A stretch of DNA of 64,000 nt from Rikenellaceae bacterium (GCA_015059925.1 SUZL01000003.1:1-64000); one strand, 5' to 3'; shown: positions 44,924 through 53,873, counted from the stretch's first letter. Program-made: numbers and translations. The notes: generated from the letters alone by a model not told the origin.

Positions 44924-44958
44924 GAGCTTGTTCAACGAATCGAACAAGCTCTTTTTTT
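44924..44958 (+). terminator. Terminator of the TonB-C25 operon
   Basis: A perfect ten-base stem GAGCTTGTTC / GAACAAGCTC followed by seven T. Confidence 0.93.
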
Positions 44959-45022
44959 ATGCCCACCCCCGCCGCAGAAGCAATTGAAGCAGAGAAGTGT
45001 TCCGATTTTAATTTTTTTTGTG

Positions 45023-45030
45023 TAGCTTTG
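45023..45030 (+). promoter_or_regulatory. -7 element TAGCTTTG for kdgK-eda-exuT
   Basis: A perfect TAnnTTTG, giving a leader of about 90 bases. Confidence 0.6.
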
Positions 45031-45127
45031 TAAGAAGTATAATTGTGTGGTGCGCCCGTGGCCGCAGTGTAGGCCTTGCGAGGCGAACGACATTATGTTG
45101 ATGCACAACCTAAATTAGCAACTATAA

Positions 45128-46168
45128 ATGAGCAAAGTAGTAACTTTCGGTGAGATAATGTTGCGTCTGGCAACTCCCGACTACCTGCGTTTCTCGCAGG
45201 CTAACACCCTCTCGGCTACCTTCGGCGGTGGCGAGGCAAACGTGGCCGTGTCGCTGGCCAACTATGGCGTGGAGGTCGATTTCATCACGCGCCTCCCGCA
45301 GAACGACATCGCGGCTGCGTGCGTAGGCGAGTTGCGCCGCTATGGCGTTGGCGTAAATAATATCGTTTACGGCGGCGAGCGTCTCGGCATCTACTTCCTC
45401 GAGACGGGTGCTGTGGCACGTCCGAGCAAGGTGGTTTACGACCGCGCCCACTCCTCGATTTCGACCATCGAGCCGGGTATGATCGATTGGGAGAGCGTTT
45501 TCGCCGATGCCGACTGGTTCCATTGGACGGGTATCACCCCCGCCATCAGCGCCTCGGCAGCCGAGGTCTGTCTGGAGGCGTGTCGGGTGGCTAACAGAAT
45601 GGGTATCACCGTCTCGTGCGATTTGAACTACCGCAAGAATCTCTGGAAATATGGCAAGACGGCAGGCGAGGTTATGCCCGCGCTGGTGGAGTGCTGCGAC
45701 GTGATTCTGGGTAACGAGGAGGATGCCGAGAAGGTCTTTGGCATCAAGCCCGAGGGCTTCGACGTGGCCGCTACCGAGGGGCAGGTCGAGCAGTCGGCCT
45801 TCGAGAGTGTCTGCCGCCAGCTGATGGATCGTTTCCCGCGTGCCAAGAAGGTGATTATCACCCTGCGCGGCTCGATCAACGCCAACCACAACACTTGGGG
45901 CGGTGTGCTCTTCGATGGAGAGCGATTGTACTCTTCGCCCCGATACGACATCACCCACATCGTCGATCGCGTGGGCGGCGGCGACTCGTTTATGGGCGGA
46001 CTGATCTATGGCCTTCGGGAGTTCAAGGGCGACGATGAGCGCGCACTGCGCTTTGCGGCGGCGGCCTCGGCTCTGAAGCATACGATTTATGGCGATTTCA
46101 ACCTCGTTACGGTTGCCGAGGTGGAGAACCTGATGCGAGGCGACGGCTCGGGCCGCGTCTCAAGATAA
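45128..46168 (+). CDS. kdgK: 2-keto-3-deoxygluconate kinase (PfkB family)
   Basis: The 346-residue product has the PfkB substrate motif FGGGEANVAVSLANYG and the C-terminal anion-hole motif DRVGGGDSFMGGLIYG with the catalytic Asp. It phosphorylates 2-keto-3-deoxygluconate to KDPG. Assignment over fructokinase or ribokinase rests on the operon: KDPG aldolase and a hexuronate transporter follow. It has a short internal insert (EGFDVAATEGQVEQSAFE) common in Bacteroidota KdgK. Confidence 0.88.
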   Translation: MSKVVTFGEIMLRLATPDYLRFSQANTLSATFGGGEANVAVSLANYGVEVDFITRLPQNDIAAACVGELRRYGVGVNNIVYGGERLGIYFLETGAVARPSKVVYDRAHSSISTIEPGMIDWESVFADADWFHWTGITPAISASAAEVCLEACRVANRMGITVSCDLNYRKNLWKYGKTAGEVMPALVECCDVILGNEEDAEKVFGIKPEGFDVAATEGQVEQSAFESVCRQLMDRFPRAKKVIITLRGSINANHNTWGGVLFDGERLYSSPRYDITHIVDRVGGGDSFMGGLIYGLREFKGDDERALRFAAAASALKHTIYGDFNLVTVAEVENLMRGDGSGRVSR

Positions 46169-46186
46169 TTTTTATTCTGTATTTTT

Positions 46187-46250
46187 ATTCTACATTCTAC
46201 ATTCTACATTCCTTCATTTTGAATTTTGCATTTTGAATTTTGCATTTTAA
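46187..46250. repeat. AT-rich short tandem repeats between kdgK and eda
   Basis: ATTCTACATT is repeated three times, then TTTTGAATTTTGCA is repeated twice. Related strings appear at 32568-32597 and, inverted, at 53903-53930. Confidence 0.7.
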
Positions 46251-46253
46251 GAT

Positions 46254-46922
46254 ATGGCACGTTTTTCAAAAATAGAGGTACTTCAGGCAATGAAGCTCAC
46301 GGGTATGGTTCCCGTATTCTATAATGCCGACGTCGAGGTGTCAAAGCAGGTCATCAAGGCGTGTTACGAGGGCGGTGTTCGCGCCTTCGAGTTCACCAAT
46401 CGTGGCGACTTTGCCCACGAAACTTTCGCTACGCTGAGCCGCTGGGTCGCGCAGGAGTGCCCCGATATGGTTTTGGGTGTGGGTAGTGTTGTGGATGCTC
46501 CGACGGCTGCGCTCTACATCCAGCTGAGCGCAAACTTCGTCGTGGGTCCGATGTTCAATGCCGAGGTGGCCCGACTCTGCAACCGCCGTCTTGTCCCCTA
46601 TACGCCCGGCTGCGGCTCCGTAACGGAGATCGCTACGGCGCAGGAGGCGGGATGTACGCTTGTGAAGATCTTCCCTGCGGGCGAGGTCGGAGGGCCGTCG
46701 TTCGTGAAGAATGTGCTGGCGCCGATGCCGTGGTCGCTGATTATGGCCACGGGCGCTGTCGAGCCCACGCGCGAGAATCTTCAGGCGTGGTTCAAAGCGG
46801 GCGTGATGGTCGTTGGTATGGGCTCGAAGCTCTTCCCCAAGTCGGTGATCGAGGAGCGTGATTGGGCCGCCATCACCGCCAAGTGCCGCGAGGCGCTGGC
46901 CTACATCGCAGAGGTTAAATAA
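46254..46922 (+). CDS. eda: KDPG/KHG aldolase
   Basis: The 222-residue product is a class I TIM-barrel aldolase. Visible are [12 protein letters not shown], the Glu of AFEFTNRGD, and the Schiff-base Lys in [18 protein letters not shown]. It splits 2-keto-3-deoxy-6-phosphogluconate into pyruvate and glyceraldehyde 3-phosphate. It lies between kdgK and the transporter in one operon. Confidence 0.93.
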   Translation: MARFSKIEVLQAMKLTGMVPVFYNADVEVSKQVIKACYEGGVRAFEFTNRGDFAHETFATLSRWVAQECPDMVLGVGSVVDAPTAALYIQLSANFVVGPMFNAEVARLCNRRLVPYTPGCGSVTEIATAQEAGCTLVKIFPAGEVGGPSFVKNVLAPMPWSLIMATGAVEPTRENLQAWFKAGVMVVGMGSKLFPKSVIEERDWAAITAKCREALAYIAEVK

Positions 46923-46937
46923 CAAAATCATATTGCT

Positions 46938-48389
46938 ATGACCGATAAAACAACTCAAAAACCAACATCGTATCGTTGGGTTATCTGCTCGTTGCTCTTC
47001 TTCGCAACAACGATCAACTATCTGGATCGTCAGGTGCTCTCGCTGACGTGGGAGGACTTCATCCGCCCTGAGTTCCACTGGACCAATGCCCACTACGGCC
47101 TCGTTACGGGAATCTTCTCGCTGGTCTATGCCATCGGAATGTTGTTCGCGGGCCGCATCGTCGATTGGCTTGACACCAAGCGTGGCTATATGTGGAGTAT
47201 CTTCATCTGGTCGATCGGTGCGTGCGTTCACGCGCTCTGTGGCGTAGCTACCGAGTGGGCCGTCGGCCTGCCCGATGCCGAGGCGCTGCGTGCGGCCATC
47301 GGTAATGTCGATCTGGTGGCTCGGATTGCCAACATCTCGCTCACGCTCTTTATTATGGCGCGTTGCGTTCTGGCCATCGGTGAGGCGGGTAACTTCCCCG
47401 CCGCCATCAAGGCTACGGCCGAGTACTTTCCCAAGAAGGATCGCGCCTACGCAACAAGTATCTTCAACGCCGGAACTACCATCGGCGCACTCTTGGCACC
47501 CTTTACCATCCCCACACTCGCCGCGAAGTTTGGCTGGGAGGCAGCCTTTATCATCATCGGTGCGTTAGGTTTCGTTTGGATGGGCTTCTGGCACTTCTTC
47601 TATAAGAAACCCGACCAGAACCCGCGTGTCAATGCTGCCGAGCTGGCGTACATCAACTCCGACAGCGAGGAGGAGCGTGCCGCCGCCGAGCGCGATGCTG
47701 CCGAGCGTGCCTCGCAGCCCAAAGTGTCGCTCTGGCAGTGCTTCGGCTTCCGCCAGACGTGGGCCTTCATCTCGGGTAAGGCCATCGCCGATGGCGTGTG
47801 GTGGTTCTACCTGTTCTGGATGCCTTCGTATCTGAAGAATGCCTGCGGAATGTCATCGACGAGTTTCGAGTTCCAGCTGGCGTTGGGCGTGCTCTACCTT
47901 ATCGTAATGGTCTCTGTGCTGGGTGGTTACCTGCCTACGATCTTTATCGAAAAGTATAAGATGAACCCCTACGCAGGTCGTATGCGCGCGATGCTCATCT
48001 TCGCCTTCTTCCCGCTCTTTGCGCTGCTGGCGCAGCCTCTGTCGGGCTATTCGTATTGGTTCCCCATCGTCTTTATCGGTATCGCTGCGGCGGCTCATCA
48101 GTCGTGGTCGGCCAATATCTTCTCGACCGTCGGCGATATGTTCCCCAAGTCGATGATCGCAACCATCACGGGTATCGGCGGTATGGCCGGTGGCGTGGGC
48201 TCGTTCCTGATCCAGATGGGCGCAGGTCGCCTGTTCGACCACGCCGAGCAGACCTCGATGACCTTTATGGGTTACGAGGGTATCGAGGCGGGTTATATGA
48301 TCGCCTTCTCGTTCTGCGCGGTGGCTTACCTAATCAGCTGGGCAGCGATGAAGAGCTTCGTTCCCAAGTACAAGCCTATCAGACTCTAA
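46938..48389 (+). CDS. Hexuronate MFS transporter (ExuT/anion:cation symporter family)
   Basis: The 483-residue product has twelve predicted helices and family signatures: INYLDRQVLSLTWEDF at helix 1, GRIVDWLDTKRGYMWS after helix 2, EAGNFPAAIKATAEYFPKKD after helix 4, and QSWSANIFSTVGDMFPKS late. It would import glucuronate or galacturonate with protons. It lies 15 bases downstream of eda, and uxaC is nearby on the other strand. Specificity is inferred from neighbours. Confidence 0.9.
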   Translation: MTDKTTQKPTSYRWVICSLLFFATTINYLDRQVLSLTWEDFIRPEFHWTNAHYGLVTGIFSLVYAIGMLFAGRIVDWLDTKRGYMWSIFIWSIGACVHALCGVATEWAVGLPDAEALRAAIGNVDLVARIANISLTLFIMARCVLAIGEAGNFPAAIKATAEYFPKKDRAYATSIFNAGTTIGALLAPFTIPTLAAKFGWEAAFIIIGALGFVWMGFWHFFYKKPDQNPRVNAAELAYINSDSEEERAAAERDAAERASQPKVSLWQCFGFRQTWAFISGKAIADGVWWFYLFWMPSYLKNACGMSSTSFEFQLALGVLYLIVMVSVLGGYLPTIFIEKYKMNPYAGRMRAMLIFAFFPLFALLAQPLSGYSYWFPIVFIGIAAAAHQSWSANIFSTVGDMFPKSMIATITGIGGMAGGVGSFLIQMGAGRLFDHAEQTSMTFMGYEGIEAGYMIAFSFCAVAYLISWAAMKSFVPKYKPIRL

Positions 48390-48412
48390 GCTGAATTAAA
48401 GAAAAATTAGAA

Positions 48413-48437
48413 AATGCCGCCTTTGTGCGGCATTTTT
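48413..48437 (+). terminator. Terminator after the hexuronate transporter
   Basis: Stem AATGCCGC / GCGGCATT with six-base loop and T-run. Confidence 0.9.
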
Positions 48438-48594
48438 CGTTAAAAAATTTTGCGGTTGATAAAATTATTACTATCTTGTAAACAGAAAAGAAGGCCTTTT
48501 GAATAATAGGGGCCAAGAGCGGGGGCGGTGAGGCCCTGTGGAGCGCTGGAAAAGAAAAAATTTTCATACTATATAACCCTAAAATCTATAGCCT

Positions 48595-48963
48595 ATGAAA
48601 AAGTTTATTCTCATACTGTTTGCGGCGGTGGCGATGGTTGCCTGCCGTAACAATCAGGCGGCGCCCGCGTCAATGGATTTGAATCCCTCACCGAGCAAGG
48701 TGGTCTGCACATCTGACGGCAGCAACTTTACGATCAAGACAGCCGTCGCATCATATTTCACGGGCGCAACAATCTGGGAGGAGGTAACCGACGAAAACCC
48801 CACGGGCGAGGTTACACCGCTCTACTACACCGTCAAGCAGCTCGACGCTACGACCTACGACGTTACGATCAAGCCCTTCACCGGCACGAAGGTTATGTAT
48901 CTGCGTTTCGGCATTGGCGAGGACTCTAACGCGGGCGTGGTGGCCATCAACTGCCGTCCATAG
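48595..48963 (+). CDS. Small lipoprotein of unknown function
   Basis: The 122-residue product has a clear lipoprotein signal (MKKFILILFAAVAMVAC, Cys17). The mature part is a single beta-sandwich-like domain (KVVCTSDGSNFTIKTAV, TTYDVTIKPFTGTKVMYL) with two further Cys. I do not recognise the family. It stands alone. The 239 bases that follow have no gene that I can support. Confidence 0.65.
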   Translation: MKKFILILFAAVAMVACRNNQAAPASMDLNPSPSKVVCTSDGSNFTIKTAVASYFTGATIWEEVTDENPTGEVTPLYYTVKQLDATTYDVTIKPFTGTKVMYLRFGIGEDSNAGVVAINCRP

Positions 48964-49166
48964 CGTGAAGGCTTGTTTAAGACATAAACGCGGGTGGAGT
49001 ACTCCAATCGAATTTTTGTACGCAAGCAACGATGTAATGATAACAATAAGAAAATGGGACGAACGGAAGTAAAAACGCAGAGTAATTAGGATGGAAGTGA
49101 TAATAATGTAAAAAAGATGTTAATTGGACTTAGGATAAAGGAGTTTTCTCCCCTCGTTTATATGAA

Positions 49167-49190
49167 GAGGCTGCCCCGTCGGGCAGCCTC
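49167..49190 (-). terminator. Perfect hairpin downstream of the radical SAM gene
   Basis: GAGGCTGCCC / GGGCAGCCTC with a four-base loop, 13 bases beyond the stop. There is no T-tract on the minus strand, so intrinsic termination is uncertain. Confidence 0.5.
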
Positions 49191-49202
49191 TGTTCGTTGT
49201 GG

Positions 49203-50279
49203 CTATTTCAGTCGTTTCAGGTGGCAGAACATCAGCTTGCCCTCGTCGTCGCGCAGATGCATTCCGTCGCCCTCGCAGTATCTGAACATCGAGCAGTCGG
49301 CGCACTCGTCTTTGCGCATCCACTCGCGGTTGCGGAACTTCTCGAAACGATTTTGCCATACATCCCAGAAATTGTCGCGGTAGATGTTGCCCTGCGAGTA
49401 GTTGGCGCGAATACTTGTGCAGCCCGAAATCGAGCCGTCGGCCATAACCGAGCCTACGCTCAATCCCGCATTGCAGCAGAAGAAGTTGCCCCGCACCTCG
49501 CCCTCGTAGTTGCCCAAGAAACCCTCGCAGCCGTAGCTCAGGCTGATGCGCTGCTCGCTCTTGCGATTGCGGGCGATGTAGTCGAGCAGTTGTCGGAACT
49601 CGTTGTTGGTGAGTTGCAGGTCGGGATCGTTGGCGGCGCGGCCCGACGGGAATATCGTGAATAGTCGCCAGCGCGTGGTGCCGAGTGAGATCAGAAGCTC
49701 CTTTATTTGATCTAACTGTGCGAGATTTTTCCTGTTCACGCAGGTTACAACATCGAAAACAAAACCCTTGTCGGCCCCCATCATCCTAATGGCCGCCGTT
49801 GCGCGGTCGAAGCTCTGAGGATGGCCGCGCATCGCGTTGTGCTCCTCGCGCAGTCCGTCGAGACTCACCGTTGCCGAGTGCATTCCCGCGCGGCGCAGAG
49901 CGTGGTAACGCTTCTCGGTCATTGCCAGAGCGTTAGTAACCATTCCCCACGGAAATCCTTTGGCATAAATCGCTGCTCCGCACTGCTCCAGATCGGGGCG
50001 CATCAGCGGCTCGCCGCCCGTAATGATGACGAAAACCTTGTGCGGATCGACGTGTGGCGCAATTTGGTCGAGCACGCCGAGGAAGTCGCCGAGTGGCATA
50101 TCGCGCTGTGTAGAGGAGGTGTGGCAGTCGCTACCGCAGTGGCGGCAGTTGAGGTTGCATCGCAACGTACACTCCCAGAATAGTTGCCGCAGGGTATGCT
50201 CACGCGCGTGGTCGCGCTTGATCAATCGCCAAGCCTCCAGAGCCAAACGACGACGCAATGAGAGTGAGTGGTCGGACAT
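49203..50279 (-). CDS. Radical SAM/SPASM enzyme of the rSAM/lipoprotein system (TIGR04133-like)
   Basis: The 358-residue product has the radical SAM motif CNLNCRHC (Cys41, Cys45, Cys48), the GGEPL motif (TGGEPLMRPDLE), and a SPASM-like C-terminus with clustered cysteines (FFCCNAGL, GCTSI, CADCSMFRYCEGDG) for extra Fe-S clusters. SPASM enzymes usually modify peptides. Its ATG overlaps the stop of the upstream lipoprotein gene by one base (TAATG). This pairing matches the predicted rSAM/lipoprotein system of Bacteroidota, whose product and role are unknown. The substrate is plausibly the lipoprotein. Confidence 0.85.
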   Translation of the reverse strand: MSDHSLSLRRRLALEAWRLIKRDHAREHTLRQLFWECTLRCNLNCRHCGSDCHTSSTQRDMPLGDFLGVLDQIAPHVDPHKVFVIITGGEPLMRPDLEQCGAAIYAKGFPWGMVTNALAMTEKRYHALRRAGMHSATVSLDGLREEHNAMRGHPQSFDRATAAIRMMGADKGFVFDVVTCVNRKNLAQLDQIKELLISLGTTRWRLFTIFPSGRAANDPDLQLTNNEFRQLLDYIARNRKSEQRISLSYGCEGFLGNYEGEVRGNFFCCNAGLSVGSVMADGSISGCTSIRANYSQGNIYRDNFWDVWQNRFEKFRNREWMRKDECADCSMFRYCEGDGMHLRDDEGKLMFCHLKRLK

Positions 50280-50746
50280 TACTCCTTGTTTTTGAGTTTA
50301 ACCTCGGCCGAGAGTTTGAATACGCCTCCGTACCAATCTCTGTCGCCTTTGCGTAGCTGCAATTTTTCCATATCATCGGCCTTGATAGTCAGGCTCTCGA
50401 ACTCGCCACCATTCTCCTCTCCATCGACATCGGTGTATGTTATGGAGCGGACAAAACCGCATTCTTTGTAAATATCCGTGAAGTATGTGCCGTCTGCTGC
50501 GGTTTCGTGTTTCAGTGTCCTCAAAGATCCCCTTTCAAAGAAGCCGTCTATCTGGACTTCAATACCCTTAATCGGGTTGCCAGCCTCGTCAGTTACCACA
50601 CCTTCGAAGAGGTAATCGGCCGTCGGGGTACCGTAGGCGCAAGGCACGTCGCCAATATCCTCCTCCTTCTCGCACGCGGTAAATCCGAGCACTCCCAGCA
50701 GCAGGGCGCATAGCCAGCGGGTTAGTTTGTAGAGTTTTGTTTTCAT
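50279..50746 (-). CDS. Lipoprotein partner of the radical SAM enzyme (TIGR04134-like)
   Basis: The 155-residue product has a lipoprotein signal with lipobox FTAC (Cys25) followed by an acidic EKEED stretch. Next comes CAYGTPTADYLFEGVVTDEA, the recurrent feature of the rSAM-associated lipoprotein family, leading into a carboxypeptidase-regulatory-like beta-sandwich (GNPIKGIEVQIDGF). A conserved Cys near 115 (YKECGFVRSI) is also present. ATG 50746 is chosen because it gives a proper signal peptide; a longer frame exists to 50818. It is translated with the radical SAM gene. Confidence 0.82.
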   Translation of the reverse strand: MKTKLYKLTRWLCALLLGVLGFTACEKEEDIGDVPCAYGTPTADYLFEGVVTDEAGNPIKGIEVQIDGFFERGSLRTLKHETAADGTYFTDIYKECGFVRSITYTDVDGEENGGEFESLTIKADDMEKLQLRKGDRDWYGGVFKLSAEVKLKNKE

Positions 50747-50795
50747 AATAGTTGGGGTTTTAAGATAGTCGATTGCAATATAGTAAAAAGTATAT

Positions 50796-50836
50796 AAAAA
50801 AACAAAGGCCTGCACCATATTTTTGCAAGCCTTTGT
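50796..50836 (-). terminator. Terminator of uxaC
   Basis: On the minus strand: ACAAAGGC / GGCCTTTGT-type stem followed by seven T, 28 bases beyond the uxaC stop. Confidence 0.85.
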
Positions 50837-50863
50837 GTGAATTATTGAAATTTATCTAAGTCG

Positions 50864-52267
50864 CTAAAACTTAAAGAAATCGCGCGCGTTGTTGTATGAG
50901 ATATTCTCAACCATCTGCCCCAGCCATTCGATCTCGCTCGCGGGCAGCAGACCCTGCTCCACGTCGTTACCAATCAGGTTGCAGAGCGTGCGGCGGAAGT
51001 ACTCGTGGCGCGGGTAGCTCAGGAACGAGCGTGAGTCGGTGAGCATACCCACAAATCGACTCAGCAGACCCAGTAGCGAGAGCGCGTTCATCTGGCGCTC
51101 CATACCATCCTTCTGATCGAGGAACCACCAGCCCGAGCCGAACTGAATCTTGCCGGCGGTCTCACCGTCTTGGAAGTTGCCGATCATCGTTGCCACCATC
51201 TCATTATCGCGCGGGTTGAGGTTGTAGAGTATGGTCTTCGTCAGCTTATCCTGCACGTCTAATCGGTCGAGGTACTTGGCCATATTCTTCGCCAAGGTGA
51301 AGTCGCCGATCGAGTCAAATCCCGTATCCACGCCGATCGATGCCATCTTGCGCGAGTTGTTGTTGCGTATCACGCCGAAGTGGAACTGCTGCGTCCAACC
51401 CGTCGAGTGATCCATAATGCCGAACTCGACGAGCATCGCGCTCTTGTACTTGCGTAGCTCCTCTGCCGATAGCTCCCGTCCCGAATAGACCTTCTGGAAG
51501 ATGGCCTCAATCTCGGCCGACGAGTAATCCTCGGCATAGAACTCCTCAATGCCGTGGTCGCTCAGGCGGCAACCCACGCTCTCGAAGAAGCGATGACGCG
51601 CATAGAGCGCATCCAGAAGCGTCTGGAACGAGCGAATCTCCACGCCGGCCACCTCGCCGAGCTTGTCGATGTAGGCGCGGAAGGCTGCGGGGTTCTCGAC
51701 TGCCATCGCCTTGTCGGGACGCCACGTCGGCAACACCTTGCACTCGAATCCATCCTCGCGGCACTTGATGTGGTGCTCGAGCGAATCTACGGGATCGTCG
51801 GTCGTACATACCACCTCCACGTTGTAGCGGCGCATCAGTCCGCGAGCCGAGTAGTCGGGGTGCTGCAACATATCCGAGCAGCGGTCGTAGATCGCGCGTG
51901 CCGTCGCGGGCGAGAGCAGACGCTCCTCGCCGAAGGCGGTCTTGAGCTCGAGGTGAGTCCAGTGGTAGAGCGGGTTGCGCATCGTGTAGGGCACGGTCTC
52001 GGCCCACTTCTCGAACTTCTCCCAGTCCGAGGCGTCGCCCGTGCAGTAACGCTCCGCCACGCCATTTGTTCGCATCGCGCGCCACTTGTAGTGGTCGCCG
52101 TCGAGCCAAATCTCGGCCAGTGAACGGAAACGGTGGTCGGACGCCACTAGCTCGGGACTTAGATGGCAGTGATAATCTATGATCGGCATCTTGGCCGCGT
52201 GGTTGTGATACAGACGCTCGGCAGTCGGGCTCTGCAGCAGGAAATTCTCGTCGTTGAACTGTTTCAC
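50864..52267 (-). CDS. uxaC: Glucuronate (uronate) isomerase
   Basis: The 467-residue product is full length with family signatures: NHAAKMPIIDYHCHLSP (metal-site HCH), EVVCTTDDPVDSLEHH, and the C-terminal YPRHEYFRRTLCNLIG. It interconverts glucuronate and fructuronate or galacturonate and tagaturonate. It is divergent from a PfkB kinase and near kdgK-eda-exuT. The uxuA/uxuB or uxaA/uxaB genes are not in the window. Confidence 0.95.
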   Translation of the reverse strand: MKQFNDENFLLQSPTAERLYHNHAAKMPIIDYHCHLSPELVASDHRFRSLAEIWLDGDHYKWRAMRTNGVAERYCTGDASDWEKFEKWAETVPYTMRNPLYHWTHLELKTAFGEERLLSPATARAIYDRCSDMLQHPDYSARGLMRRYNVEVVCTTDDPVDSLEHHIKCREDGFECKVLPTWRPDKAMAVENPAAFRAYIDKLGEVAGVEIRSFQTLLDALYARHRFFESVGCRLSDHGIEEFYAEDYSSAEIEAIFQKVYSGRELSAEELRKYKSAMLVEFGIMDHSTGWTQQFHFGVIRNNNSRKMASIGVDTGFDSIGDFTLAKNMAKYLDRLDVQDKLTKTILYNLNPRDNEMVATMIGNFQDGETAGKIQFGSGWWFLDQKDGMERQMNALSLLGLLSRFVGMLTDSRSFLSYPRHEYFRRTLCNLIGNDVEQGLLPASEIEWLGQMVENISYNNARDFFKF

Positions 52268-52295
52268 GGTTGAGTGGTTTTATTGGTTTCAACTG

Positions 52296-52303
52296 CAAAG
52301 ATA
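52296..52303 (-). promoter_or_regulatory. -7 element TATCTTTG for uxaC
   Basis: A perfect TAnnTTTG about 29 bases before the uxaC ATG. Confidence 0.65.
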
Positions 52304-52357
52304 ACATAACGCGGTGGCAGAACAAAATTTATTTTTGCATCTAATCAAACACTTTCT

Positions 52358-52365
52358 TATATTTG
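52358..52365 (+). promoter_or_regulatory. -7 element TATATTTG for the PfkB kinase-deformylase pair
   Basis: A perfect TAnnTTTG. Its position rules out the in-frame ATG at 52363 and supports translation from 52399. Confidence 0.65.
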
Positions 52366-52398
52366 TACTTAGTTTTCAAACCTAAAAACTCAAACACT

Positions 52399-53295
52399 AT
52401 GGAACAGAGCCTCGAAAGATACATCGTCGGTCTCGGCGAAACCCTTTGGGATATGTTGCCCGAAGGCCCCAAAATCGGCGGTGCTCCCGCCAACTTCATC
52501 CACCACATCGCGCAGTTCGATCTGCCGAGCTGTCTGGTCAGCGCCGTTGGCGACGACGAGCTGGGCGCTGAGATACGCTCGATATTTGAGAAGAAGAATA
52601 TCCGCACGGTAATCCCCACCGTTGACTACCCCACAGGCACCGTCGAGGTTACGCTCAATGCTGAGGGCGTGCCGCAGTACAATATCTGCGAGGGCGTGGC
52701 GTGGGACAACATCCCCTTCACGGACGAGATGCGCGATCTGGCTACGAAGACCGTAGCCGTATGTTTCGGCACGCTGGCACAGCGTAACGAGGTATCGCGC
52801 CAGACCATCAAGTCGTTCATCGAGGCGATGGATGACGAGAGCATCAAGATCTGCGACGTGAACCTGCGCGGCGACTACTACTCGCGCGAGGTTGTGGAGT
52901 GGTCGGTGATCGTAAGCGACGTTGTGAAGGTAAACGACGAGGAGCTGCCGATCGTGTGCGAGCTGCTGGAGATCCCCCACACCGATCCCGAGCAGGTTGC
53001 GCAATATCTTTTCGATCACTACGATATCGAGATGCTGATCCTCACTTGTGGCGCCGAGGGTAGCCACGTTTACAGCCTCTACGAGCCCAACTCATCGCTC
53101 GGCACGCCGAAGGTCGAGGTTGTCGATACGGTTGGTGCAGGCGACGCATTCACGGGTTCGTTCATCGCTGCTATGATGTCGGGCTTCGAGGTAAAGTGGG
53201 CCCACCGCCTCGCTGTCGAGGTTGCCGCCTACGTCTGCACGCAGCCCGGAGCTATGCCCGATATACCCGACGAAATGAGAGAGCGTGTAATATAA
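52399..53295 (+). CDS. PfkB family carbohydrate kinase (fructokinase-like)
   Basis: The 298-residue product has GETLWDMLPEGPKIGGAPANF (substrate region) and the catalytic DTVGAGDAFTGSF. The KIGGAPAN sequence and length match Bacteroidota fructokinases, giving fructose 6-phosphate. The stop overlaps the next gene's start (TAATG), so the deformylase is translated with it. Confidence 0.88.
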   Translation: MEQSLERYIVGLGETLWDMLPEGPKIGGAPANFIHHIAQFDLPSCLVSAVGDDELGAEIRSIFEKKNIRTVIPTVDYPTGTVEVTLNAEGVPQYNICEGVAWDNIPFTDEMRDLATKTVAVCFGTLAQRNEVSRQTIKSFIEAMDDESIKICDVNLRGDYYSREVVEWSVIVSDVVKVNDEELPIVCELLEIPHTDPEQVAQYLFDHYDIEMLILTCGAEGSHVYSLYEPNSSLGTPKVEVVDTVGAGDAFTGSFIAAMMSGFEVKWAHRLAVEVAAYVCTQPGAMPDIPDEMRERVI

Positions 53296-53873
53296 TGAAA
53301 CGACTTCTGATTGTGATTGCGGCTGCCCTATCGCTCGTGTCGTGTGGCGGAGGTTTCACCTCGGCCGAGCGCAAGGTTATCTACGCGGGCGAGGGAGATA
53401 TTATGCGCGTGCTGAGCATCGACAATAAGGCCGATTCGCTCACCCTGCGCCGAGAGTCGCTCCCCGTCGAGGAGGCGATGGTGCAGAGCGAGGAGTTCCT
53501 GCACCTCTGCAACAGAATGTTGGCGACGGTGCAGAATCCCGACAACGAGGGCGTGGGTATTGCCGCGCCGCAGGTGGGCATTCTGCGACGCATCGTGGCC
53601 GTGCAACGATTTGACAAGGAGGGCCATCCGTTCGAGTTCTTCATCAACCCCGAGATTGTGGAGTATGAGGGACAGACGCTACTCGGTAGCGAGGGTTGCC
53701 TCTCAGTGCCCGACATTTCGGATGATGTGGAGCGTTGGCAACGTATCCGTCTGCGCTACCGCGACGAGGCTTTTGCCGAGAGAGAGGAGGTCATCGAGGG
53801 TTTCACGGCGGTTATCTTCCAGCACGAGATTGACCATCTGGATGGAGTGTTATTTATAGATTACATCAAATAA
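53295..53873 (+). CDS. Peptide deformylase predicted to be a lipoprotein
   Basis: The 192-residue product has all three deformylase motifs: GVGIAAPQVG (86-95), EGCLS (133-137) and QHEIDH (176-181), so Cys135, His177, Glu178 and His181 are in place. Unusually, it begins with a lipoprotein signal peptide, MKRLLIVIAAALSLVSCGGG (lipobox Cys17), and about 45 extra residues before the usual core. Normal deformylases are cytosolic and act on nascent chains. This one would sit in the envelope, where formylated peptides could be a substrate. The ATG overlaps the kinase stop. A frame extending upstream to 53196 lies inside the kinase and is not used. Confidence 0.88.
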   Translation: MKRLLIVIAAALSLVSCGGGFTSAERKVIYAGEGDIMRVLSIDNKADSLTLRRESLPVEEAMVQSEEFLHLCNRMLATVQNPDNEGVGIAAPQVGILRRIVAVQRFDKEGHPFEFFINPEIVEYEGQTLLGSEGCLSVPDISDDVERWQRIRLRYRDEAFAEREEVIEGFTAVIFQHEIDHLDGVLFIDYIK

